Of a stretch of 64,000 nt of DNA, positions 25,131 through 34,039 are shown one piece after another. The stretch spans positions 1,247,501 through 1,311,500 of the forward strand of contig CM073560.1 in assembly GCA_037074615.1 (NCBI GenBank), in the 5' to 3' direction. Position numbers and translations under genes: made by a program. Numbering within the stretch: the first letter of the stretch is position 1; each line of letters opens with the position of its first letter. The notes below the pieces were generated by a model. That model saw nothing but the letters and a program-made list of their open reading frames with translations. It did no database searches and was not told where the DNA came from. The DNA is from Leucaena leucocephala. Its lineage: Eukaryota > Streptophyta > Magnoliopsida > Fabales > Fabaceae.

Positions 25131-25345
25131 GATGTTATTAAATTTATATTTGATAGATTTCGTTGGCCTGAAGCTTCAGAAGTAAACTGCCCAAATGTAA
25201 TATATGACTCAATCATCGATCATCATCAGTTCAAGATGCCAGAGACATATATAATTCAATTGCTCATTATATTATTCATTGAATAAAACTGAATACAAAA
25301 ATGCTACAATTTGAACAGAAAAATGTATTCAGTGAAAGACAAATA

Positions 25346-28219
25346 CTATTGAGAAGGAAGGATTTGAACAAAAAACTCTGCCCACCGATTACGCAGGTCC
25401 TCAATATCTTGGTCAGGAAATGGATCAGGTTGTTCAAACATCTGAAATATGAAATCAAAATCAAAGAAATTAAGGCATTACTAATTTAGATTAGATTGAC
25501 AATTAAGAAATATGAAATCATTCAAAATACAATTTTACCTCCCCAGTTAGGTCAGTCCTATTTGCCAAGATAATATTGACCATGTGTCTGACTATGTAGA
25601 AGCCGCACAAGTTACTTTCTCTGGGTTGCCTTCGACTCTGTAATGTTAACAAGATAAAAATTATTTCTTATTATCCAAACGGGGAACCTAGCTAACACAT
25701 AATATATACTTTTATTACCATCGGTGTGATCCATTCAGGGTCCCTCACCAAATTAGCGTGCTTAAGGCCCCTCGCAACTGCGAATGTCCTCATAGCCCTA
25801 TGACCAAAGTTAACAAGTTAGTAACCCATTTATCACACAGATCATTGTGTATAGAAATGAACTCACGTACGTGTTCATGATCTTCCTGATATCCACCGAG
25901 GGCTTGTAATGGAGGAAGCATAAGAAGAAAACTTTATAGCTATGCTTACATAGGATGACAAGTTGCCAATGATTGCTGTAGAGATTAGTTAAAAGAGAAT
26001 GAGTATTATAATTAAGCAACTACAAAACTAGTATATATAAAATAAAATAAAATATTATTATTCTTACTCATGCATATATGGTGCGAAGAAACAATCAATA
26101 TCGGTTTCACCGAGCCTCTGTGAAATGTATGCAAGCCTCGAAGATTGAGAGGTCCCTTTAGCATAAATCTGAATTGGGCATAGGAATCTGAACTTTTTTT
26201 GTTTGCCCTTGGAGGAAACCAACTCAGCTTGCATGTACCTACAGGCAATGCATGCACGACATTAGTTGTAAGACTTGAACTTTGTTATTACATATATTTA
26301 CATTTAAATTATACTTACATCAAAAACACTTGGATGCAGCCGGAGGTCAGTTCTTCCTTAGGAGTGATCAGAGATTTGACGTCCGCATGGTCTAGGAAGG
26401 CCGGTGCCCCCATGTCGCCCACAACTGAATCCATAGGCAACGCGTCCACATGGAACGTTTTGTCATATGCCATTAGGATCACACGTTGCATGGCATTCAA
26501 AGCGAGAGGGGTAGGAAGTTGGTCGGGGGATGAGGCGACGTGATTCGAAACAAGATGCTTTGTCCACAATATGAAAGTCCCTTTTGCTTGGCTCACTGTC
26601 TTCACCTCATCAGTGGGAATTGGGATAAGAGCAACTCCAATTAGCACGGCTTCAACTGTCACCTTTAATTGATCGTCCTGAATTTGGACGTGGTGAACAG
26701 TAGTTGCCCCTAGGCTATGGATGGAGCCACGTGCCACTAAGCGTCTAAGAGGATCTTCAATATATAGATCACAATGTTCTGCATCCTCTGACAGCGGCAA
26801 GCAACAACTCCCCTTAGTGCTTGGACGGACTGCAGTTGAGGGCGGGAGGGGATCAGTTGGCTCTTGCTGTCTTGATGTCATCATGGACAACATTTCTTCC
26901 TTCATCTTTGCGAACCCCTCTTGTAATCGCGCCTCAATTGAAGCTTCTGCTTGTGCCCTAACCTCTATCCAAGCCTCTTCCTTAGCCTCTGCCCTTATGG
27001 TGGAGAGCAAGGATGCCAACTCTTCCCTCGGCACCACATGTGGGGAACGTATTTGAGATGCTCCAAAGTAATCTCTTATACCCACACCTCTTCCAACTCC
27101 CCTGACACGGCCCCCATGTTCTTGTTTCCCAGTGGCAACAGTCAAAATGTCATTCCTACCATCTGACTTGAAGGATCCATGGGACTCTTGTTGTTTAAGA
27201 TCACTCTATAACATAGAAAGAACAAACATAAGGAAAATGATATAATTATATATAGTCTACTATCACAAAATAATGCAAATAGTGTTACAATTTTTTCAGC
27301 AATCATGCGAGCATTGTCGCTTGTAAAAGCTCCGCTCTTTCTTTGGCGAGCATACAACCATTTTTCTTCGCGACGTATCGGAGAGGGGGGGTCAAGAAGA
27401 ACACTAGAATCCGACCCAGCATTTTCTTCTAACCTCTTCCTCTTAGCCCCCAACAACTCTCTTTCTGCCTTCGCGTAACCCCCTCGAGACATTGTGTGGG
27501 GGCAATCATTCTTGAGGGCGTATTCAATCGCTTTTGCTCTTTTTTCCTACAAGACATGAAGTATTTAAAATCAATACATATGATACTCTGATACGTTTTC
27601 TGCAACCACATACAAAAGGATACACTCACCATTGCTACTAGCGTGGTCCGATTCCTAACAAATTGTTCCCACGCAGCTTCATCAATGAATTGATACTTGC
27701 TGCATGGAGAAGGTTGAGGATGACCACTTCTATCCTGTCCATGCAGATACTGACGAGCTAGTTGTGTCTTGAATGCCCTCCAACGCTCACAGCAATAAGA
27801 CAACGTCTTCTTCTTCAAGAACTCATTGTTGGGCACATCGTAAGTGAGCTGCAATATTTGCCATTGAAAGCAGAGTAATCAACAAACAGTTGTGTATTTG
27901 GTATTGCTCTGCATGCAATATTAGATAGTTCCTATACCCGGATAGTGTCCCAAATTTGATTCTTCACGCGATCATCCACAGCATCCCAAGTCAAATAGGT
28001 GATGCTAGGCTTGTTGCGTGCTAGGAGGCTGGCAAAACTTACGTACTTTGTCCTGTGTTCACCAGTTGGGTTCCAGTTTCTGTCAAACTCTATCGAAAGC
28101 AGTTTCCCCTCTATCCTGTCCTTCGTAATGTCTTTCAAAAGAGTCGCACTTCTGCCCTTCCTTTACTTAGTGGCGCTTGGAGCATCGCCAGCCTCAATTT
28201 GAGTAACTCTATCCTCCAT
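25346..28219 (-). pseudogene. En/Spm-type transposon protein with C-terminal Ulp1-like (C48) protease domain
   Basis: Nine exons can be read on the minus strand, at about 28219-27938, 27848-27630, 27546-27289, 27205-26319, 26238-26071, 25975-25862, 25800-25730, 25640-25545 and 25440-25346. The N-terminal part (WNPTGEHRTKYVSFASLLAR, CCERWRAFKTQL, FIDEAAWEQFVRNR, KNDCPHTMSRGGYAKAE) is the plant Ptta/En/Spm transposase family. A Glu/Ala/Met-rich segment (EAKEEAWIEVRAQAEASIEA) is probably coiled coil. IHSLGATTVHHVQIQDDQLKV begins a TE-associated domain. The C-terminus (FFAPYMHE, HWQLVILC, SNLCGFYIVRHMVN) matches Ulp1-type cysteine proteases, with candidate catalytic His (HW) and Cys (LCG). A TAA in frame at codon 19 (28165-28163) interrupts the presumed start. 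Translation could restart at Met 28138, so it may be only partly disabled. Confidence 0.75.
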
Positions 28220-28604
28220 ATTCCTATGTACGCAATAAAAATATCAAAAATATTGAAAACAGACTTAACCCTTTTTCCCTCAACCCATCAGAATACACAA
28301 AACTTGTTCCTTTAGCAGTTATGAATGGAAAGATGTGCCGGCATTCATCAGAAAAAATAGAAAACCTAGATTAAACGAATATAAAAACGGCATCGCACGT
28401 ACACAGGGAAAAAAATGCAGAGAACACGTACACTTACGGAATAGCAGAACGAGAGAGGTGACAGAGAAGAACGACTGATCGAGCACGGAGAAGCCTCGCG
28501 AGAACCACAGAGCACGACGAGCGGCGATAAAAAAGAGTATGTGAGAAAGGAGAAGATTGAAGGTCATCGCACCAAGGGGCGGGTTAAAAAAATGAATATA
28601 AACA

Positions 28605-28815
28605 TTTAACACCGGTTGTAAATTATTCTAACCTGGACAAAACATAAACGATGTAAAAGTGAAACATTTTACACCGGCTAATTTTAACAACCGGTGTAAA
28701 AAATAAACATCGATAAGTATAACACCGGATAAAGTATAACCCGGTGTAAAATCGAACAATAAATTATTTTACAAATTGTCAGACGTGCCTTTTTACACCG
28801 GATATCACTTAAGAC
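28605..28815. repeat. internal ACACCGG repeat cluster upstream of the Ulp1-type gene
   Basis: Several ACACCGG / CCGGTGTAA motifs in both orientations lie between the Tnp2 gene and the Ulp1-type gene. They sit about 400-600 bp before the latter's ATG, ahead of a GC-richer leader with a splice donor (GTAAGTG on the minus strand, near 28430). This is the motif found at the element ends. Confidence 0.75.
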
Positions 28816-28996
28816 TGGTGTTAAATGTTGTAGTTTTTTTTTAACTTCACCACCTTATATCATTCTATCCTTAGCGTCACAACATTCTTATCAGAACAAG
28901 AATCTGTCTCTGTTATTATTACATCAAAATCATATACGCAATCATTACAAGAAACTTAAAATTGCATGTTTAGACTAAACAAGAAACACATAGAAA

Positions 28997-31444
28997 TTAA
29001 TCAGAATCCACTTCTTCTTCATTTAATTGTGGTAAACCTACTGAAAAAGAAGGGATCTCATAAAAAGAATCATCATTGTCAACAACATTTTTCCCTTGGA
29101 GCGCGACAGACCATCTTTCATTCTGAGGATCAGTGATAAAGAACACTTGCTTTGCTTGGTCTGCCATAATGAAAGGCTCATCCCCAAAACTTATATTATT
29201 CAAATCCACCAGTGTAAATCCTAACTGATCGACCATAACACCGTTGTTTACATTAGCCCACTTGCATTTGAATACGGGAACTTTGAATTTGGAGTAGTCC
29301 ACCTCCCAAATCTCTTCAACAACGCCATAATAAGGGATGGCTGCTAATTTAGGATTGTTGTCTTTTAAACTAGAGAAATGCATAGCTTCAGCCACTAACA
29401 TAACACCACTGTTTTGCACGCTACTTCTATCATCTAGGGACTTCGTATAAAAGGAATACCCATTGATATCAAATGAATTCCAACAGATCACATTATGTTC
29501 AGGACCACATGCCAACCATCTAACTGTATCAGAAACACAATCCTCATTTTCAACCTCCAATTTGAACCAATGTGCAAAAGATTTGGTGTGTTCTCTAATG
29601 AGCCTTTGCTCTGTCATCCTATTATTTGTTTTCCGGACAAGATCTTTATGAACAGCAATATAGTCTTGAACTTCATCAATGTTATTCAAGATGTGTAAGT
29701 GTACTTGCTGCAGTTCATTACGATCAACACTCCTCACTGACATTCCGCGTTGACCCCCCTGTGTGGCAATAGGTTTGTGGAGACCAGTAAGTCTTGTTTT
29801 AGACAGGTATTGTTAACAAAAATCCATAGCTTCTTCGGCCACATATTTTTGAACAATGGATGCTTCGGGCCGATTTGGATTCTTCATATACCCTTTAAGG
29901 ATTTTCATGTATCTTTCAAATGGGTACATCCATCGTAAGTATACAGGGCCACACAGTTTTATCTCTCATACTAGATGAACGATGAGGTGTACCATGATGT
30001 CAAAAAAGGAAGAAAGCTTACCGAAAGTGACATTGATGTCTCTCACCTTTTCATAAACTTGTTCGCCAGTCAATGGCTTTGGAGCATTTTCAAATTCTTG
30101 GCCGCCATAAAATTTCTTCTTTAGTCGACGGTATGGGTGGGCTTGTCTTAGAAATCTCCTATGATCTAGGTAGACCGTCTTTCTTCCATGACGAAGTTGA
30201 TAGTAGCAAGTCCCTTCCTCACAAATCGGACATGCTTTATGGCCCTTAACACTATACCCTGACAAATTTTCGTATGCAGGAAAGTCATTAATTGTACAAA
30301 AGATCAAGGCCCGCAAATTGAAGACCTCCTTCTTAACAGCATTAAAGACATCCACACCTTCCCATAGCTTCTTCAAATCTTCGATCAAGGGTGTTAGGTA
30401 AACGTCTATGTCATTTCCCGGTTGTTTTGGTCCTGAGATCAGCATGGACAACATTACATACTTCCGTTTCATACACAGCAAGGGAGATAGGTTGTAAATC
30501 ACCAGAAGGACGGGCCATGAACTATGGATACTACTAAGGCTACTATAAGGGTTCATTCCATCCGTACTAAGTCCAAGCCTTAGGTTTCGTGGTTCATTGC
30601 CGAACTCGGGAAATAAGTCATCAATCTTCTTCCATTGCAAAGAGTCAGCAGGATGACGAATCTTTCCATCATTAATCCTTTCATTTGCATGCCATAACAA
30701 TTTCTTTGCATCATTTTCATTAGAAAAAAGTCGCTTAAACCTTGGTAAAATTGGAAGATACCATAACAACTTGGCAGGAGAGTTGTTTGATCTGTACCTT
30801 GGTGTCTTACATATTGGACACTTCTCCTCATCTTCAAACTCTTTCCTGTACAATATGCAATCATTTGGGCATGCATGAATCTTTCTATACTGCATGCCTA
30901 AAGGACCTATTATTTTTTTCGCATCATAATAGCGTTTGGGTAAAGCATTTTCTTCAGGAAACATGTCCTGTAACAAGTCAAGCAATTCTGAAAAACTACT
31001 GTCACTCCACCCATGCCGAGCTTTCACACTTACCAATCTCAACACTGCATTCAACAGGTTGTATTTTCTGCACCCTGGGTATAGAGGCTTTTCTGCATCA
31101 TTGCACATATTACCATATGCGTGTGACCGCATAAAAGCATCTTCTCCAACATCACGAATCATGTCCTCTACTCTATCATCAGTATCCATGTCATCGTCAA
31201 AGGTCTGTTCCACCTGTTCACCATGCCATACCCATACCGTGTAACTCTTGCAAAACCCCTCGCAAATTAGATGAGTGTAAATATCAGCAGGACTTTGTTT
31301 CCTCTCATTCAAATAACTCACATAAGGACAATAAAACCTTTCATTGTCATCATCACCATTCCGTTTAGCAAAATCCAAAAACTCCTTCACCCCCTCAGCA
31401 TACTCAACACTTGTTCGTTTAGCATTTATCCAACTACGATCCAT
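28997..31444 (-). pseudogene. CACTA Tnp2 transposase gene with two nonsense codons
   Basis: The frame opens at 31444 with MDRSWINAKRTSVEYAEGVK, the transposase-associated domain. The Tnp2 domain follows (CPNDCILYRKEFEDEEKCPIC, LGLSTDGMNPYSSLSSIHS, ISGPKQPGNDIDVYL, SVKGHKACPICEEG), with the acidic STDGMNPY-type site. A region like DUF4218 comes next (KLCGPVYLRWMYPFERYMK), then DUF4216 (FYTKSLDDRSSVQNSG, IWEVDYSKFKVPVFKCKW). The reading frame is continuous from 31444 to 28997 except for TGA at 29968-29966 (probably a decayed CGA) and TAA at 29815-29813. Both fall within the DUF4218 region. Expected role is the catalytic transposase acting on the element's ends in the nucleus. As written it would end before the DUF4216 part, so it is probably inactive. 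No intron is needed in the coding part; a 5' UTR intron is likely (donor near 31566). Confidence 0.88.
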
Positions 31445-31674
31445 ACTTGTGGAAGACTATAAGAACTAGAAAAGCAGAAAACAAGAAATTAAACCATTAC
31501 GATGCAGCTAATGCATGGAGAGAATAAATTTTCAGTTCGCGAGAGGAGTTCAAAACAAAACTCACCGTCCGTGAAGCGCCGAGAAGTCTTAACGCGCGAA
31601 CCAGGGGAAAATGAGAGATGGAAGGCGCGAGAAATGTACCAAATAAAAGAGTATTTGGGAAAAAATAAGAAAAT

Positions 31675-31842
31675 ATACACCGGACAAAATGTTACACCGG
31701 TGTAGATATAAATATAAAAGTTGTATTTATAGTATATTTTACACCGGACACTATATATGGACCGGTGTAAAATATATCAGTTTATTTATAATATACTTTA
31801 CACTGGTCAATATATATGGACCGGTGTAAAATATATCAGTTT
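31675..31842. repeat. internal ACACCGG repeat cluster upstream of the Tnp2 gene
   Basis: Motifs ACACCGGACAAAATG, TTACACCGGTGTAGAT and GGACCGGTGTAAAATATATC repeat here, 230-400 bp before the Tnp2 ATG and just past the 3' end of the 108-codon ORF. The motif type is the same as in the subterminal arrays. Confidence 0.75.
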
Positions 31843-31929
31843 TTTTTCTACTTCCAGAGACCAGCCATGTTATCAACTTTTACACAAAAAAATATATACA
31901 TCAGAATATATAAAAGTTGCAATCTTTCA

Positions 31930-32256
31930 CTACTCATCAGACTCGGAGTTTTGGGAGTCATCAGATTGGGTGAGATCAACAGGATTAAAGAAGCTATCAC
32001 GGGGTTGATGGCGGCGAACTTCTGAGCGGAAATCCCTGAAACTTGCTTTCAGTCTGTCAACTTTGCGATTCAGTTCTTCCACGGAGTCCTCCAGCCCATT
32101 GAAGCGCAGTATGAGTTCCTCAAGTCTTTCCATCAGAGTCACAACCAGGGGAGGAGGAGAAGGAACAGAAGGGTGAGGATCAGGATGTTTGTCTTCAAAG
32201 TCGTCTCTGTTTCTTTTGGTGGGCGGAGAAGGAGGTGTGCTTGAGGAAGAGGCCAT
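31930..32256 (-). CDS. small acidic coiled-coil protein inside the CACTA element
   Basis: An uninterrupted 108-residue ORF. It starts MASSSSTPPSPPTKRNRDDF, with a basic TKRNR patch that could be a nuclear signal, then a Pro-rich stretch. A heptad-like helix follows (LMERLEELILRFNGLEDSVE and on through NRKVDRLKASF). The end is acidic and Ser-rich (DLTQSDDSQNSESDE). The frame is open upstream to 32484, but that part looks like non-coding leader, so the internal Met at 32256 is preferred. I do not recognise a family. Its place as the promoter-proximal ORF of the element, preceded by its own ACCGG repeats, suggests a transposon accessory or DNA-binding partner; that is inference. It is the only ORF in the element without a stop. 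Confidence 0.5.
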   Translation of the reverse strand: MASSSSTPPSPPTKRNRDDFEDKHPDPHPSVPSPPPLVVTLMERLEELILRFNGLEDSVEELNRKVDRLKASFRDFRSEVRRHQPRDSFFNPVDLTQSDDSQNSESDE

Positions 32257-32479
32257 TGGAGGAGTCAGATAGATGAAAAGAAAATAAAATAGAAGAATGG
32301 TATACATATATATATGGTTAACGTTCATGATCAATAAGAATATAGAAGAATGCAATTGGCCTTCTATCATAATGACTACAAACGTTGGGAACCCAAGAAG
32401 TGAAATGAACGGTCTGACAAATAAAGAAAGCGAGCGGGAAAGCATAGACAGGAAACTGAAGAGGCGGATAAGACGAAGC

Positions 32480-32825
32480 TGCACCGGGTGTTTATATTTA
32501 AATTGGTTAATTTTAAAACCGGTGTAAGAATTTAATTTTTTAATAAAACAGACACCGGACTAAATATTTTCACCTCGGTCAATATAAATACGCTGTAAAA
32601 AGTAAAAATCTAAACCGGACAAAATATTTCCACATCGGTCTCTATAAAATCCGCTGTAGAAAGTAAAAATCTAAACCGGACTAAATATTTCCACATCATT
32701 CATGAGTAAATACGGTGTAAATATTTCATTTTATTTACAAAAATGCCACCGCTCATTTTTTTAAAACCGTCTCCGCATGGACCGGTTTAAAAATGGATAT
32801 TTCGATTGCCCATTTTCCACCAGTG
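32480..32825. repeat. CACTA subterminal ACCGG repeat array (right end)
   Basis: Motifs such as AAACCGGTGTAAGAA, GACACCGGACTAAATA, and AAACCGGAC with a following CACATCGGTC repeat up to the right terminus. They lie upstream of the 108-codon ORF start. Confidence 0.82.
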
Positions 32826-32828
32826 GTA

Positions 32829-33315
32829 AACGCATACAACTCATTTGTGCCAATCATTTTTAAGTATATCTTTAATTATATATAAATATTTTTTATATTT
32901 TGTACATAGTTATATATATTGTATGGAACTGAAAAAACTTGTATATAGATCTTTAAATAAATTTTAGATATTTTTAAATAATAAATTTTATAATAGATTT
33001 TTTTTTTATGGTTAAATAAGAATGTAATAGTAATAAGCAATGAAATGAATATAATTAACGGGTGAGGAGGGAATACACAATAGTAGGAGGCGGCGAGTGG
33101 CTGTTGGTGACGTGGCAGTGAGGGGAACATGGGAATGGGACAGGGACAGACAGGAGACGAAGCATATAGTTAGGGTTCATCTGACCAGTTGTTACCAGGT
33201 CAACTCTGGCGGCCCCCTTTCTTTCCGGGTGGCACGCCACCCGTTCCCTGGATCCTTCCACTTCAAAACAAAACTCCTTGTTTAAACAACACCGATTGTT
33301 TTTTTATGAAAAGAA
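32829..33315. other. intergenic, between the CACTA element and the duplication
   Basis: AT-rich then moderately GC-rich sequence; no gene recognised. Confidence 0.55.
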
Positions 33316-33602
33316 TAAGAAGGAATCAAATGTTTAAATATATACACATGGCTCACACGTAAAAACGATACTCCAATAAAACTACTCGTTGGTATTTTGC
33401 TTGCTTCCACCTTTAGATTCTTAATTTTCCTTTTTTTTTCATTTTGTAAATAATTATTATTGGTACGTAACTGTGAGGATATAAACATTTATTTATAACT
33501 CTACCTTCTCAAAGAAAAAAGGACCAAACGGACTGGCTTGCTTTTCAAAGCCCCATTTGAAATTGGCTACATAAACTGTCCGGGGGAGGTAAAACCTCTG
33601 CC

Positions 33603-33608
33603 CACGTG
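33603..33608 (+). promoter_or_regulatory. G-box CACGTG upstream of AAE3 copy 1
   Basis: A CACGTG core lies about 300 bp before the AAE3 TATA-like box; the second copy has it at 44407-44412. G-boxes bind bZIP and bHLH factors; function here is unproved. Confidence 0.4.
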
Positions 33609-33752
33609 TATCTTTAATTAGGTTTAAAGAGGAAGATGAGTGATACAAAGACAATCCCTAGGATCTCACAAGATGAAGAGATATTAAAAATATAATTAAT
33701 TAACGAATGAGGGAATGAATAAAATTTTTCCAAATTATTACCATGTTGTAAA

Positions 33753-33783
<31 letters not shown>

Positions 33784-33871
33784 GATATATATAAAAGTTG
33801 GGGTGGGGGTCTTGGCGCGGCATTAATTAATTAAAAACAGTAGTATAAAAATCTTCAAAAAACGAGTGCTC

Positions 33872-33890
33872 TTGACATTGACGCGTCAAT
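33872..33890 (+). promoter_or_regulatory. W-box cluster with perfect palindrome, AAE3 copy 1 promoter
   Basis: TTGAC occurs at 33872-33876 and 33878-33882, and inverted (GTCAA) at 33885-33889. The last two form the 14-bp palindrome ATTGACGCGTCAAT (33877-33890). It sits 20 bp before a TATATATT box (33911-33918). TTGAC is the WRKY-binding core. The second copy is at 44676-44694. Confidence 0.55.
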
Positions 33891-33910
33891 GAACCGCCCC
33901 TCTCGTTCCT

Positions 33911-33918
33911 TATATATT
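33911..33918 (+). promoter_or_regulatory. TATA box, AAE3 copy 1
   Basis: TATATATT, about 120 bp before the chosen ATG at 34040; identical box at 44715-44722 in copy 2. Confidence 0.5.
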
Positions 33919-34039
33919 GGGATACATCGCAACTCATAGCAACGCCATTTCCCGTGCTTCTCTCTTAATTGTCTCATCTCCATTTTTATTTTATTTGTGC
34001 CAAAAACTCTTTCCGATTGATTCTCTCCAATCCCAGACC

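Larger units (their letters stand above)
24650..32825 (-). mobile_element. CACTA (En/Spm) DNA transposon, 8.2 kb, complete ends
   Basis: Left terminus CACAGCTGGAAAAAAGTA and right terminus (reverse complement) CACTGGTGGAAAATGGG are imperfect terminal inverted repeats. A 3-bp GTA duplication flanks them (24647-24649 and 32826-32828), as expected for CACTA insertion. Arrays of ACACCGGT-type motifs in both orientations lie at both ends. All genes are on the minus strand: a 108-codon coiled-coil ORF, a Tnp2 transposase gene and an En/Spm-type gene with an Ulp1-like domain. The reading frames carry stop codons, so this copy is probably non-autonomous now. Confidence 0.92.
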
